The notes: a model not told the origin generated them from the sequence alone. Numbered from the stretch's first letter, positions 40,926 to 50,834 are shown. The stretch is DNA of 64,000 nucleotides from Marmoricola endophyticus (GCF_014644415.1 NZ_BMKQ01000001.1:1168861-1232860); one strand, 5' to 3'. Translations and numbers: made by a program.

Positions 40926-41957
40926 TCACTCTGGCTCGGGCGAGAGCCGCCGCGCGGTGGCACGCGCCTGACCGAGCGCCTGACGCGCCCACGACGTGGA
41001 AGCGCCGGCCAGTCCGCAGGTCGGGGTGACGACGGTGCGCTCGGCCGGGGCCAGGCCGAGCATGTCGAGGAACCGCTCCGCGCGCTCGGTCGGCACCCGG
41101 TCGTCGCCCCGGGCGGGGTCGGTGGCGTCGACGACGCCCAGCAGCACCCACTCCCCTGCCTCGACGGCCGCGGCGACCCCGTCGTACGACTCCGGCGCGA
41201 GCCTCGTCACGTCGATGGACAGCCCCAGCGCGCCGGCGCCCCGGATCAGCGACGACGGCACCTCGGCGGCGCAGCAGTGCACGAGCGGTGTCGCGCCGGC
41301 GGCAGCGACCGCCGCCGTGACGAGACCCAGTGCCTCGGACGCCTCGGGCGGGTGCACCGTCCGGTGCCGGCCGAAGCCGGAGGCCGTCGGCACCGACCCG
41401 GCCAGGACGGCCGGCAGGGCCGGCTCGTCGAGCTGCAGCAGGAGCTCGACGCCGGGGAAGCGGCGCCGCAGGTCGCCGACGTGCGAGGCCGCCGCCTCGG
41501 CCCACGCCTGCGCGAGGTCGCGGCGCGCGCCGTGGTCGGCGAGCATCCGGTCCCCGCGCGGCCGCTCGAGCGTGGCGGCCAGCGTCCACGGCCCGCACAG
41601 CTGCGCCTTGAACGGCCCCTCGAGCCCCTGGCCGAGGTCCTCGACGGTGTCCAGGTCCTGGGCCAGCAGCGAGCGTGCGCGGCGCTGGTCGAGCCCGGCG
41701 TCGGAGGAGCCGGTCAACCGCCAGCCCGCCGGCTGCAGGTCGGCACCGAGGCCGACGACGGACAGCAGCCCCGCAGCGCGCCCGGTCAGCCCCGCCATCG
41801 CACCACGGGCCGGCAGCTCGGGGACGTACGGCAGGTCGAGCTCGCCGAGGACCGTGCGCACCGCCTCGGTGTACGACGCCGCGTTGCCGGCGTCCGCGGC
41901 CCCGGACCCGCCGACCTCGCCGCCGGGCATCGACCCGACCCCGCTGGCCCACACCAT
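40926..41957 (-). CDS. Cobalamin-independent methionine synthase (MetE C-terminal)-like protein
   Basis: 343 residues, matching only the C-terminal UROD/MetE-like barrel, not a full 750-residue MetE. GVGSMPGGEV, LCGPWTLAATLERP, LLLQLDEPALPAVLAG, PLVHCCAAEVP and TPTCGLAG contain the His/Cys zinc-ligand positions of the family. In Mycobacterium I recall a homologue at the same place between ligA and mnmA. Core-MetE-like proteins may use another methyl donor; the true role is unknown. The ATG overlaps the mnmA stop by one base (TGATG). Confidence 0.8.
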   Translation of the reverse strand: MVWASGVGSMPGGEVGGSGAADAGNAASYTEAVRTVLGELDLPYVPELPARGAMAGLTGRAAGLLSVVGLGADLQPAGWRLTGSSDAGLDQRRARSLLAQDLDTVEDLGQGLEGPFKAQLCGPWTLAATLERPRGDRMLADHGARRDLAQAWAEAAASHVGDLRRRFPGVELLLQLDEPALPAVLAGSVPTASGFGRHRTVHPPEASEALGLVTAAVAAAGATPLVHCCAAEVPSSLIRGAGALGLSIDVTRLAPESYDGVAAAVEAGEWVLLGVVDATDPARGDDRVPTERAERFLDMLGLAPAERTVVTPTCGLAGASTSWARQALGQARATARRLSPEPE

Positions 41958-43045
41958 CAGCGGGCGGTCGCGGTGATCGTGGCGGAGCCGACGACGCGCG
42001 AGCCGTCGTACACCACCACGGCCTGGCCGGGGGCGACCCCCTCGGCGGGCTCGTGGAAGGAGACCGCGAGAGCGTCGGTCCCCCAGGTCACCGAGGCCCG
42101 GTGCTCGGCACCGTGCGCGCGCAGCTGCACCGTCCCCTCCAGCGAGCTCCCCGTCGGTGCCGCTCCGCACCACACCGGACGACCGGCGCTCAACGAGGAG
42201 ACGGCCAGCGAGTCCCGTGGGCCGACGGTCACCGTGCCCGAGACGGGCTCGATGTCCAGCACGTAGCGCGGCTTGCCGTCCGGTGCCGGCGTCCCGATCC
42301 GCAGGCCCCGCCGCTGCCCGACGGTGAACCGGTAGCTCCCCTCGTGGTCCCCGAGCCGCTCACCGGTCTCGTCGACGATCGCCCCGGCGTGCGCCAGCTC
42401 CCGCTCGGCGAGCCTCTCGGCCAGCCACCCGCCGGTGTCGCCGTCGGAGATGAAGCAGATGTCGTGGCTGTCCGGCTTGTCGGCGACGGCCAGACCGCGC
42501 TCCCTGGCCTCGACGCGGACCTCGCTCTTTCGGCTGCCGCCCAGCGGGAAGACCGCCCGTGCGACCTGCTCCGCCGACAGCACGCCGAGGACGTACGACT
42601 GGTCCTTGCCCTCGTCGACCGACCGGTGCAGCTCGGAGCCGGCCGGGCCGTCGACCAGCTGCGCGTAGTGCCCGGTCGCCACCGCGTCGAACCCCAGCGC
42701 CAGCGCCCGGTCGAGCACGGCGGCGAACTTGATCTTCTCGTTGCAGCGCAGGCAGGGGTTGGGCGTGCGGCCGGCGGCGTACTCCTCGACGAAGTCCTCG
42801 ACCACGTCGGCGTGGAACCGCTCGGAGAGGTCCCAGACGTAGAACGGGATGCCGATGACGTCGGCGGCACGACGCGCGTCGTTGCTGTCCTCGATGGTGC
42901 AGCAGCCGCGCGCGCCGGAGCGGTACGACGCCGGGTTGCGCGAGAGCGCCAGGTGCACCCCGGTGACCTCCTGCCCGGCCTCGTGGGCGCGCGCGGCGGC
43001 GACGGCCGAGTCGACGCCTCCGGACATGGCGGCGAGGACCTTCAC
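41957..43045 (-). CDS. mnmA: tRNA-specific 2-thiouridylase
   Basis: 362 residues. MnmA thiolates U34 of Lys, Glu and Gln tRNAs. The PP-loop is [17 protein letters not shown] (residues 5-21); the catalytic cysteines are in [12 protein letters not shown] and [29 protein letters not shown] and FTVGQRRGL are typical. I start at the GTG (43043-43045) that overlaps the iscS stop (GTGA); the long open frame upstream is inside iscS. The sulfur donor is the adjacent cysteine desulfurase. Confidence 0.95.
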   Translation of the reverse strand: MKVLAAMSGGVDSAVAAARAHEAGQEVTGVHLALSRNPASYRSGARGCCTIEDSNDARRAADVIGIPFYVWDLSERFHADVVEDFVEEYAAGRTPNPCLRCNEKIKFAAVLDRALALGFDAVATGHYAQLVDGPAGSELHRSVDEGKDQSYVLGVLSAEQVARAVFPLGGSRKSEVRVEARERGLAVADKPDSHDICFISDGDTGGWLAERLAERELAHAGAIVDETGERLGDHEGSYRFTVGQRRGLRIGTPAPDGKPRYVLDIEPVSGTVTVGPRDSLAVSSLSAGRPVWCGAAPTGSSLEGTVQLRAHGAEHRASVTWGTDALAVSFHEPAEGVAPGQAVVVYDGSRVVGSATITATAR

Positions 43046-44235
43046 GACGACGCCGCCCCCTGGCCGAGACCCGCGACGGCGCCCGCCCGTGTCGCGCGCT
43101 CGACGGCCGGGCCGATCGAGGCGACCAGCGCGTCGACGTCGGCGGCGGTGGAGGTGTGCCCCAGGCTCAGCCGCAGCGAGCTGCGCGCGTGCTCGTCGTC
43201 GCGGCCCATCGCCAGCAGCACGTGGGAGGCCTGCGGCACCCCCGCCGAGCAGGCCGAGCCGGTCGAGCACTCGATGCCCTTGGCGTCGAGCAGCATCAGC
43301 AGCGAGTCGCCCTCGCAGCCCGGGAAGCTGAAGTGCGCGATGCCCGGCAGCCGGTGCACCGGGTCGCCGTTGAGCACCGCGGAGGGCACGGCCTCCTGCA
43401 CCCGGCGCACGAGGTCGTCGCGCAGGGCCGCGACCCGCGCCGAGGTCTCCTCCCGACGCGCCACCGCGATCTCGACGGCGGTGGCGAAGCCGAGGACGGC
43501 AGGAGGGTCGAGCGTGCCGGAGCGGACGTCGCGCTCCTGCCCGCCGCCGTGCAGCAGCGGGACGACCGGCAGGTCGCGGCGGCAGACCAGCGCGCCGATG
43601 CCGTACGGGCCGCCGAGCTTGTGCCCGGTCAGCGTCAGCGCGTCGACCCCGCTGGCGGCGACGTCGATCGGCAGCTGCCCGACCGCCTGGACGGCGTCGG
43701 TGTGCACGGGTACGCCGTGCGCGTGCGCGAGCTCGACGACCTCGTCCATGGGCTGCACGGTGCCGACCTCGTTGTTCGCCCACATGACCGAGACCAGGCC
43801 GACCGTGTCCGGGTCGCGCTCCAGGGAGAGCTTCAGCGCCTCCACGTCCAGCCGGCAGGCGGCGTCGACGCCGAGCAGCTCGACGTCCGCGCCGTGCGAC
43901 GACGCCCACTCCAGGGGGTCGAGCAGGGCATGGTGCTCGACCCGGGTCGACAGCAGCCGGGTACGCGCCGGGTCCTGCTCGCGCCGGCCCCACCCGATGC
44001 CCTTGACGGCGAGGTTGTCGGCCTCGGTGCCACCGGAGGTGAACACCACCTCGCCCGGTCGGCAGCCGATCGCGCCGGCGATCCGCTCGCGGGACTCCTC
44101 GACCACGCGGCGCGCGTCACGACCCGACGCGTGCAGGGCGGAGGCGTTGCCGACCCGGCCCAGCTGGTCGGTCATGGCCGCCACGACCTCGGGGAGGATC
44201 GGTGTGGTGGCGGCGTGGTCGAGGTACGCGGTCAT
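43042..44235 (-). CDS. iscS: Cysteine desulfurase
   Basis: 397 residues of the NifS/IscS family (PLP, fold type I). [18 protein letters not shown] is the N-terminal signature; [12 protein letters not shown] and [14 protein letters not shown] (PLP lysine) follow, and [21 protein letters not shown] carries the persulfide cysteine in a long loop of the IscS/group I type. It supplies sulfur to MnmA downstream and perhaps to other pathways. I use ATG 44235; the frame upstream is not NifS-like. Confidence 0.93.
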   Translation of the reverse strand: MTAYLDHAATTPILPEVVAAMTDQLGRVGNASALHASGRDARRVVEESRERIAGAIGCRPGEVVFTSGGTEADNLAVKGIGWGRREQDPARTRLLSTRVEHHALLDPLEWASSHGADVELLGVDAACRLDVEALKLSLERDPDTVGLVSVMWANNEVGTVQPMDEVVELAHAHGVPVHTDAVQAVGQLPIDVAASGVDALTLTGHKLGGPYGIGALVCRRDLPVVPLLHGGGQERDVRSGTLDPPAVLGFATAVEIAVARREETSARVAALRDDLVRRVQEAVPSAVLNGDPVHRLPGIAHFSFPGCEGDSLLMLLDAKGIECSTGSACSAGVPQASHVLLAMGRDDEHARSSLRLSLGHTSTAADVDALVASIGPAVERATRAGAVAGLGQGAASS

Positions 44236-44243
44236 CGCGGACC

Positions 44244-44249
44244 AGCCTA
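44244..44249 (-). promoter_or_regulatory. -10 box of iscS-mnmA (leaderless type)
   Basis: Minus-strand TAGGCT ends eight bases before ATG 44235, and its TAG is the stop codon of the upstream gene. Confidence 0.4.
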
Positions 44250-45221
44250 CGCAGGCGGCCGCGCGGCCAGCACCGCGATCAGCCCCAGGTGGTCGCTGCC
44301 CGGGAGTGCCACGGTGCTCGTCGAGACCGCGACGAACCTCGCGCTGGCGAGGACGTGGTCCAGCGCCACGGCCGGTCGTGTCCAGGAGAACCGGTAGCCC
44401 ACCGGCCAGGTCGGCTGCCACCCCTCCCCGGCCTGCTCCGCGGCGTCCCTCACACCGGCACCGACGACGCGCCGGAGCGGGGCCTGGTCGAGCGTGGAGT
44501 TGAGGTCACCGGCCACGATCGTCGGCCCCTGCGCCACCGCGTCGGCCACCCGCTCGCGGACCAGGCGCAGGTCGGCCGCCCACCGGCGAGGACTGCTGAA
44601 CGGCTGGGCGGTGTGCGTGGCCAGCAGCCGCACCGTGCCGACGTCGCGGGTGCGTACGTCGACGTCGACACCGTCGTTGCCGACCGGGTAGGAGCCGTTC
44701 TGCTCGAGCGGGTACGCCGAGTAGACCAGGGTCCCCTTCGCGGCGTACGCCGGACGCCCGACGACGTACGGCAGCCTCCGGCGGATCCCCCGCTCGTCGA
44801 GCGCGGCCGCCGCCTCCGGCGTGAGCTCCTCGAGCACCAGCACCTCGATCCCGTGGTCGGCCACCGCGCGCAGCAGCGCCGAGGGGTCGGCCCGGCCGAA
44901 CTGGGTGTTGGCCGTGAGCACGCGCAGCCGGGGCGCGTCAGCCTCGGGCGCCGCATCGCCGGCGAACCGTGGAGCCAACCAGACCACCTGCGCGACGACC
45001 CCGGCCAGCGCCAGCAGGGCCACCGCTCGCGCCCCGCGCCAGCCCCGCAGCAGCGCGACGCACGCCGGCAGGAGGACGATGGCGAACCCGACCAGCGCGA
45101 GCGGCGAGACCACGGCCAGGGCGGCGCTCCACGTGGAGGCCAGGGTCGAGAAGCGGGTCAGCGACAGCACCGCCGACACCACCAGCACCAGCCAGGCCAG
45201 CGCCCCGGCGACTCTTCGCAC
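44247..45221 (-). CDS. Membrane-anchored endonuclease/exonuclease/phosphatase (EEP) family protein
   Basis: 324 residues. About three N-terminal membrane helices (LAWLVLVVSAVLSL, ALAVVSPLALVGFAIVLLPACVALL, AVALLALAGVVAQVVWLAPRF) precede an EEP domain: RVLTANTQFG, EVLVLEELT, THTAQPF, VAGDLNSTLDQAPLRR, ALDHVLAS and LPGSDHLGLIAVL. The catalytic Asn, Glu, Asp/Asn and Asp-His are all present. The domain faces outside if helix number is odd. It is a paralogue of the neighbouring gene. The substrate could be nucleic acid, a phospholipid or a phosphate ester. Confidence 0.82.
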   Translation of the reverse strand: MRRVAGALAWLVLVVSAVLSLTRFSTLASTWSAALAVVSPLALVGFAIVLLPACVALLRGWRGARAVALLALAGVVAQVVWLAPRFAGDAAPEADAPRLRVLTANTQFGRADPSALLRAVADHGIEVLVLEELTPEAAAALDERGIRRRLPYVVGRPAYAAKGTLVYSAYPLEQNGSYPVGNDGVDVDVRTRDVGTVRLLATHTAQPFSSPRRWAADLRLVRERVADAVAQGPTIVAGDLNSTLDQAPLRRVVGAGVRDAAEQAGEGWQPTWPVGYRFSWTRPAVALDHVLASARFVAVSTSTVALPGSDHLGLIAVLAARPPA

Positions 45222-45227
45222 GCGCAG

Positions 45228-45233
45228 ATCCTA
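45228..45233 (-). promoter_or_regulatory. -10 box of the first EEP gene (leaderless type)
   Basis: Minus-strand TAGGAT ends six bases before GTG 45221, with no ribosome site. Confidence 0.5.
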
Positions 45234-45254
45234 GGGTGCGCCCTCGACGACCCG

Positions 45255-46250
45255 TCACGCCGCGAGCCGGGCCAGGAGCCCGAAGTGGTCGCTGCCCGGG
45301 ACCCGTACCCGGTCGGTGCCGGCGACGGCGACGCCGCGACCGGTGAGCACGTGGTCGATGGTGAGGATCGGCACCAGGCGGTCGCTGGGCCAGGTCGGCC
45401 TCAGGCCCGAGCCCGCCTGCTCCGCGCCGTCGCGGAGCCCGGTGCGCTCCAGCACTCGTCGCAACGGCGCGTGGTCGAGGGTGGTGTTGAAGTCCCCGGC
45501 GACCACGACGGGTCCGGTCGACGCCCGGACGGTGCGCTGCAGCAGCCCGAGGTCGGCGTACCAGGGACCGGGGTGGAACAGCGGGTCGCTGACGTGGACG
45601 GCGAGGAAACGGAACGGCTCCGGCGCCGCCACCGACACCGACACACCACCGAGCGAGACCGGGACCGCGGTGGCGCCGGTCAGCGCGTAGCGCGAGAACA
45701 CCATCGTGCCGTCGGCGTCCTCGCTCGGCCGGCCGGCGGCGTGCGGAAGCAGCCGCTCGAGACCGGCGGCCCGGAGACGGGCCAGGGACGCGGGCGTGAC
45801 CTCCTCCAGCGCGACCAGGTCGACCTGACGCTCCCGGACCAGGCGGACGACCGTCCCCGCGTCGCCGGCGCCGTACTTCAGGTTCGCGGTGAGCACCGTC
45901 GGCCCGGACCCACCGACCTCGTCGGGGGTGAACCGAGGCGCCAACCAGACGACCTGGACGACGAGGCCGACCACCGCCACCGCGGTGAGGACGCCCAGCA
46001 GCGGACGAGCGCGGCCCCACGCCAGGCCCGCCGCGAGCGGGAGCAGCAGGGCCGCCACCAGCAGCGGGACCCAGGCCCAGGTCCCGACCGAGGCCAGGGT
46101 GGCGGGGACCCGGTCGCCGGTGTCGAGCCGGGTGGAGACGGCGACCAGCAGACCGGCGACCAGCGCGAGGATCCCGATCGCGAAGGCCACCGCCATGAGC
46201 AGCACGAGACCCCCGTGCCGCTCGCGCCCGGAGGGCGGTGACGCGGTCAC
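45255..46250 (-). CDS. Membrane-anchored endonuclease/exonuclease/phosphatase (EEP) family protein
   Basis: 331 residues, same plan as the gene beside it: three hydrophobic segments (GLVLLMAVAFAIGILALVAGLLVAV, WAWVPLLVAALLLPLAAGLAW, VLTAVAVVGLVVQVVWLAPRF), then the EEP domain with VLTANLKYG, DLVALEEVT, VAGDFNTTLDHAPLRR, LTIDHVLTG and VPGSDHFGLLARL. VVWLAPRF, DHAPLRR-type and GSDH motifs are shared with the neighbour, so this is a tandem duplication. The start is GTG 46250 (TASPPSGRERHGG). Confidence 0.82.
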   Translation of the reverse strand: MTASPPSGRERHGGLVLLMAVAFAIGILALVAGLLVAVSTRLDTGDRVPATLASVGTWAWVPLLVAALLLPLAAGLAWGRARPLLGVLTAVAVVGLVVQVVWLAPRFTPDEVGGSGPTVLTANLKYGAGDAGTVVRLVRERQVDLVALEEVTPASLARLRAAGLERLLPHAAGRPSEDADGTMVFSRYALTGATAVPVSLGGVSVSVAAPEPFRFLAVHVSDPLFHPGPWYADLGLLQRTVRASTGPVVVAGDFNTTLDHAPLRRVLERTGLRDGAEQAGSGLRPTWPSDRLVPILTIDHVLTGRGVAVAGTDRVRVPGSDHFGLLARLAA

Positions 46251-46282
46251 GGGGGTCTCGACGTGAGTGATCGAACGCGGGC

Positions 46283-47236
46283 TCAGCCCTTGCGCTTGGT
46301 GATCTCCTCGGTGGCCTTGGGCAGCACGTCGAACAGGTCGCCGACGACGCCGAAGTCGACCAGCTCGAAGATCGGCGCCTCCTCGTCCTTGTTGACCGCC
46401 ACGATGGTCTTGGAGGTCTGCATGCCCGCACGGTGCTGGATCGCCCCGGAGATGCCGTTGGCGACGTACAGCTGGGGCGAGACGACCTTGCCGGTCTGGC
46501 CCACCTGGAAGGCGTGCGGCATCCAGCCCGAGTCCACCGCGGCGCGAGAGGCACCGACGGCCGCACCCAGGGAGTCGGCGAAGCCCTCGATCGGGTCGAA
46601 GTCCCCGCCGGTCCCGCGGCCGCCGGAGACCACGATCGCGGCCTCGGTCAGCTCGGGACGGCCCGAGGCCTTGCGCGGCTGGGAGGCGACGATCTTGGCC
46701 TTCTTCGCCGAGTCGGAGATGGTCGGCGAGAAGTCCTCGCGGGTCCCCGCGCCGTCGCCCTCCTCGGGCGTCGCGGCGTTGGGCTTCACCGCGATGATCG
46801 GCGTGCCCTTCGTGACCTTGGACTTCACCGTGAAGTTGCCGGCGAACACCGACTGGGTGGTCACCGGACCCTCCTCGACATCGACCGCGTCGGTGATGAT
46901 CCCGGACTCGGTCTTGATCGCCAGCCGGCCGGCGATCTCCTTGCCCTCCGCGGAGGAGGTGACCAGCACCGCGGCCGGCGAGGCCTGCTCGACCAGCTGC
47001 TGCAGCGTCTCGGCCTTCGGGGCCACCAGGTAGCCCTTGATCTCGGCGTCGTCGACGACGTAGACCTTCTCCGCGCCGTACTTCTTCAGCGACGCCACCG
47101 CGTCATCGGCCTTGTCGCTGCCACCGATGAAGACGGCGGAGGGCTCGCCGAGCTTCTTGGCCAGGGCGAGCATCTCGTACGTCGGCTTGCGGACGGCTCC
47201 GTCGACGTGGTCGACGAGCACCAGGACTTCACTCAT
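46283..47236 (-). CDS. etfA: Electron transfer flavoprotein subunit alpha
   Basis: 317 residues. The N-terminal alpha/beta domain begins EVLVLVDHVDGAVRKPTYEML; the C-terminal FAD domain has VVSGGRGTGGDFDPIEGFADSLGAAVGASRAAVDSGW and QVGQTGKVVSPQLYVANGISGAIQH, the ETF-alpha signature. With EtfB it passes electrons from acyl-CoA and other dehydrogenases to the respiratory chain. GGAG lies nine bases before the ATG. It follows etfB by 27 bases. Confidence 0.96.
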   Translation of the reverse strand: MSEVLVLVDHVDGAVRKPTYEMLALAKKLGEPSAVFIGGSDKADDAVASLKKYGAEKVYVVDDAEIKGYLVAPKAETLQQLVEQASPAAVLVTSSAEGKEIAGRLAIKTESGIITDAVDVEEGPVTTQSVFAGNFTVKSKVTKGTPIIAVKPNAATPEEGDGAGTREDFSPTISDSAKKAKIVASQPRKASGRPELTEAAIVVSGGRGTGGDFDPIEGFADSLGAAVGASRAAVDSGWMPHAFQVGQTGKVVSPQLYVANGISGAIQHRAGMQTSKTIVAVNKDEEAPIFELVDFGVVGDLFDVLPKATEEITKRKG

Positions 47237-47263
47237 GTTCGTGGTCTCCTTCGAGGTCGCGGA

Positions 47264-48052
47264 TCAGATGAACTTCTTCGAGGCGAGGAAGCCCACGAGC
47301 GCGTCGGCGCCGGAGCCCTCCTCGTCGGTGACGATCTCGCCGGCCTCCTTGGGCGGGCGTGCGTCGGCCTGCTCCACCTGGGTCCAGGCGGCGTCCAGCC
47401 CGACCTCGCCGGCGTCGACGCCGAGGTCGGACAGCGACCAGGTCTCGACCGGCTTCTTCTTCGCGGCCATGATCCCCTTGAACGAGGGGTAGCGCGCCTC
47501 GCCGGACTGGTCGGTCACCGACAGCACCAGCGGGGCGGTCGCACCGATCACCTCGGTCGCGGTGTCGCCGTCGCGCTTGATCCGGAACTCCTTGCCCTGG
47601 CTCTCGATGACCGAGCCGAAGGTGACCTGCGGGAGGTCGAGACGCTCGGCCAGCATCGCCGGGACGACGCTGCCACCGGCGTCGGTCGACGCCATGCCGC
47701 ACACGACGAGGTCGGCGTCGCCGATCTTCTCGACGGCGGCGGCGAGCACCTTCGACGTGGCGAGGTAGTCGGAACCGGCGATCGCGTCGTCGACGACGTG
47801 GACGCCCTTGTCCGCCCCCATCTGCAGCGCCTTGCGGACCGCGTCGGCCGCACCCTCGGGACCGATGCACAGGGCGGTGACGGTGGTGTCGTCGTCCTGC
47901 TTCTCCTTGAGCTGAAGCGACTGCTCGACGGCGTACTCGTCGAGCTCGGAGAGCAGACCGTCGACACCCACCCGGTCGACGGTGTTGTCGGACTCGAACT
48001 TGCGGTCCCCCGTGGCGTCGGGGACGTACTTCACACACACGACAATGTTCAT
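47264..48052 (-). CDS. etfB: Electron transfer flavoprotein subunit beta
   Basis: 262 residues. NIVVCVKYVPDATGDRKF opens the protein; DEYAVEQSLQLKE, RKALQMGADKGVHVVDD and the ETF-beta signature region VIESQGKEFRIKRDGD (positions about 155-170) and PSFKGIMAAKKKPVE follow. It carries the AMP site of the ETF heterodimer. I use ATG 48052; the frame is open for 34 more codons but without similarity. No strong ribosome site is seen. Confidence 0.95.
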   Translation of the reverse strand: MNIVVCVKYVPDATGDRKFESDNTVDRVGVDGLLSELDEYAVEQSLQLKEKQDDDTTVTALCIGPEGAADAVRKALQMGADKGVHVVDDAIAGSDYLATSKVLAAAVEKIGDADLVVCGMASTDAGGSVVPAMLAERLDLPQVTFGSVIESQGKEFRIKRDGDTATEVIGATAPLVLSVTDQSGEARYPSFKGIMAAKKKPVETWSLSDLGVDAGEVGLDAAWTQVEQADARPPKEAGEIVTDEEGSGADALVGFLASKKFI

Positions 48053-48205
48053 GTTGGTATCGGCCCGCACGGGGCCCCTCCTCGAAGACGGGATGCTGCT
48101 GAGGGTTCTTCCGGTGAGGCTACTCGCCGCGGACCGACCCGGCACCGCGCGCACGGGTGGGTCTTGTCACAGGCAGTTACACCGCGTGTGACCTCGGAGG
48201 ACGAC

Positions 48206-48583
48206 TCAGGTGCCGACGCGGATGATCCGGTCGAGGATCCGCCCGATGGCCAGCCAGACCACCGCCGCAATGCCCCAGTTCACGAGGGCCGACTTGATGG
48301 CCGCGTTGTCCCCGCTGAACACGAACAGCCCGTTCTGCAGGCTGAAGGGGCCGTCGAAGATCTCCGCCACGCTCTTGACGAACGAGACCAGCCCGTTGTT
48401 CGGGTTCACGTTGTTCTGGAAGGCGATGAGGATCGCCCCCAGGGCGAGGATCACCGCGATGACCGTGCAGAAGATGCGGATGACCTGCGCGGCCTTGTTG
48501 CGCGCCTCGACGGCGTCGAGATTGCGCGACCGCACGGGCCGCTGCGCCCGGGTCGGCTCGGGCTGGTCCTTCGGTTCCGCCAT
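48206..48583 (-). CDS. Small membrane protein of unknown function
   Basis: 125 residues. A charged N-terminus (AEPKDQPEPTRAQRPVRSRN) is followed by two membrane helices (IRIFCTVIAVILALGAILIAF and ALVNWGIAAVVWLAIGRIL) with an external-type loop between. It is conserved in type among Nocardioides-like genomes as far as I recall but has no known function. GGAG lies eight bases before the ATG, one of the clear ribosome sites here. Confidence 0.65.
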   Translation of the reverse strand: MAEPKDQPEPTRAQRPVRSRNLDAVEARNKAAQVIRIFCTVIAVILALGAILIAFQNNVNPNNGLVSFVKSVAEIFDGPFSLQNGLFVFSGDNAAIKSALVNWGIAAVVWLAIGRILDRIIRVGT

Positions 48584-48638
48584 GGTGTCCGCTCCTTCGC
48601 GAGGCTGGTGGCCTCGAACCCTAGGGCATCGCTCCCGC

Positions 48639-50834
48639 TCAGGTGGCTGAGTGCCGGGGATCCTGGCGCAGGAGCAGCAGCGAGCGGGCCGCGAGGGCGA
48701 CCCCCTGACCGGCCTCGACCTCGACGCCGGCGACGTGCCGGGCATCGGTCGAGAGGACGACCGACCCCTTCTGCACCCAGGGGTTCGCCGGCACCCGCAC
48801 CTCGCACTCGACGCCCGAGCCGTTGGCCCAGAGCAGGAACGAGGAGTCCCACTGCTGCTCCCCGCGCGGGCCGGGCGAGCGCAGCGGCTCCCCGGAGACG
48901 AACATCCCCAGCACGTGCAGGGTCGGATCGGCCCAGTCGGAATCGGTGAGCTCGCGGCCCTCGGGGTGGATCCAGGCCAGGTCCTTGGCGCCGCCGTCGA
49001 TCGTCGGCCGGCCCTCGAAGAAGTGGCGCTGGCGCAGCGTGCGGTGCTCGCGGCGGATCCGCAGGGCCGCGCGCGTGACGTCGTACACGTCGAGCCAGGC
49101 GTCCTCGGCACGCCAGTCGACCCAGGAGATCTCGTTGTCCTGGCCGTAGGCGTTGTTGTTGCCACGCTGGGTCCGCCCGCGCTCGTCGCCGGCGGTCAGC
49201 ATCGGCACCCCCGCGGACAGGCACAGCGTCGCCATCAGGTTGGCCGCCTGGCGCCGACGCAGCGCGGTCACCGCCGGGTCGTCGGTCTCGCCCTCGACGC
49301 CGCAGTTCCACGACCGGTTGTCGTCGGTCCCGTCGCGGTTGTCCTCGCCGTTGGCCTCGTTGTGCTTGTGCGCGTACGAGACCAGGTCGCGCACGGTGAA
49401 CCCGTCGTGCGCGGTCACGTAGTTGACCGAGTGGGCGGGCGAGCGGCCGTCGTCGGCGTACAGGTCCGCGGAGCCGGCCAGCCGCGTGGCGAGCGTACGG
49501 ATGCCGTCGCCACCGGCGCGCCAGAAGTCCCGGACGGTGTCGCGGTAGCGGTCGTTCCACTCCGTCCACGGCGCCGGGTAGTTGCCGACCTGGTAGCCCT
49601 CCGCCGAGCAGTCCCACGGCTCGGCCACCAGCTTGACGTGCCGCAGCACGGGATCCTGGTTCATCGCCCCGAGCACCTGCCCGTGCAGGTCGATGTCGTG
49701 GCCGGTGCGCGCGATCGCGCTCATCAGGTCGAAGCGGAACCCGTCGACGTGCATCTCGGTGACCCAGTAGCGCAGCGAGTCGAGGATCAGCCGCAGCACG
49801 TGCGGGCGGTAGGCCGCGACGGTGTTGCCGCAGCCCGTGACGTCCCAGTACGCCGCGGGGTCCCCCTCGGCGCGCTGGTAGTAGCCGAGGTCGTCGAGGC
49901 CCCGGAAGGACAGCGTGCGGCCCAGCGGTCCCTGCTCGGCGGTGTGGTTGTAGACCACGTCGAGCAGCACCTCGATGCCGGCAGCGTGCATCGCCTTGAC
50001 CATCGCCTTGAACTCGGTGACCTGCTGGCCGCGGTCGCCCGAGGAGGAGTACGACGCGTCCGGCGCGAAGAAGCCGAGCGAGCTGTAGCCCCAGTAGTTG
50101 ACCAGGCCCTGCTCGGCCAGGTGCGGCTCGGAGACCGAGACGTGCACCGGCAGCAGCTCGACCGCCGTGACGCCGAGGTCGGTGAGGTAGTCGGTGACGA
50201 CCGGGTGGCCGAGCCCGGCGTACGTGCCCCTCAGCTCCTCGGGGATCCGGTCGTGCAGAGCGGTGAAGCCCTTGACGTGCAGCTCGTAGACGACCGTGTC
50301 GCGCCAGCGGCGCCGGATCGGGGCCTCGCCGCCCCAGTCGAAGTCGTCGTGGACGACCACGCTCCGCCCGACGTACGGCCCCGAGTCCTGCGGGTCGCGC
50401 ACGGGCACGTCGGCGGCCGGCTGGGCGTAGCCGTAGGTGGCCGGGTGCTCGACGAACCGACCGCTGGTCGCGCGGGCGTACGGGTCCTGCAGCAGCTTGG
50501 CCGGGTTGAAGACGAGTCCGGCGTCCGGCTCCCACGGGCCGTCGGCACGGAAGCCGTAGCGCTGCCCCACCGGCAGGTCCGGCAGCGCGCCGTGCCAGAT
50601 GCCCTGCGACTGCTCGGTCAGCGGGTGGCGCGTCTCGACCTCGACGCCGCTCGCGTCGTCGAACAGGCAGACCCACACCTGCGTCGCGTCGGGTGCGTGG
50701 ACCGCGAAGTTCGTCGACTCCGGCGACCAGGTGGCGCCCAGCGGCCAGTTGCGGCCCGGCCACACCGGAGCGTTCTCCCCCACGGCCTGCCAGCTCGGCC
50801 CCGCGAAGGTACGGGTCTGTGTCACGGCGCGCAT
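48639..50834 (-). CDS. glgX: Glycogen debranching enzyme (GlgX-type isoamylase)
   Basis: About 731 residues, GH13 with an N-terminal CBM48 domain. GATWSPESTNFAVHAPDATQVWVCLFDD opens the CBM48; VYELHVKGFTALHD, DVVYNHTAEQG, DGFRFDLMSAIAR (nucleophile Asp), LVAEPWDCS (acid Glu) and VTAHDGFTVRDLV are the four GH13 regions in GlgX form. It removes alpha-1,6 branches from glycogen/glucan. I start at ATG 50834 (MRAVTQTRTFAGPSW); GTG 50825 is also possible. Confidence 0.95.
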   Translation of the reverse strand: MRAVTQTRTFAGPSWQAVGENAPVWPGRNWPLGATWSPESTNFAVHAPDATQVWVCLFDDASGVEVETRHPLTEQSQGIWHGALPDLPVGQRYGFRADGPWEPDAGLVFNPAKLLQDPYARATSGRFVEHPATYGYAQPAADVPVRDPQDSGPYVGRSVVVHDDFDWGGEAPIRRRWRDTVVYELHVKGFTALHDRIPEELRGTYAGLGHPVVTDYLTDLGVTAVELLPVHVSVSEPHLAEQGLVNYWGYSSLGFFAPDASYSSSGDRGQQVTEFKAMVKAMHAAGIEVLLDVVYNHTAEQGPLGRTLSFRGLDDLGYYQRAEGDPAAYWDVTGCGNTVAAYRPHVLRLILDSLRYWVTEMHVDGFRFDLMSAIARTGHDIDLHGQVLGAMNQDPVLRHVKLVAEPWDCSAEGYQVGNYPAPWTEWNDRYRDTVRDFWRAGGDGIRTLATRLAGSADLYADDGRSPAHSVNYVTAHDGFTVRDLVSYAHKHNEANGEDNRDGTDDNRSWNCGVEGETDDPAVTALRRRQAANLMATLCLSAGVPMLTAGDERGRTQRGNNNAYGQDNEISWVDWRAEDAWLDVYDVTRAALRIRREHRTLRQRHFFEGRPTIDGGAKDLAWIHPEGRELTDSDWADPTLHVLGMFVSGEPLRSPGPRGEQQWDSSFLLWANGSGVECEVRVPANPWVQKGSVVLSTDARHVAGVEVEAGQGVALAARSLLLLRQDPRHSAT

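Noticed and set aside
41957-43993. mnmA start far upstream inside iscS
   Set aside because: The frame is open, but similarity begins at the GTG overlapping the iscS stop, and upstream residues are Arg/Ala-rich antisense-like sequence.
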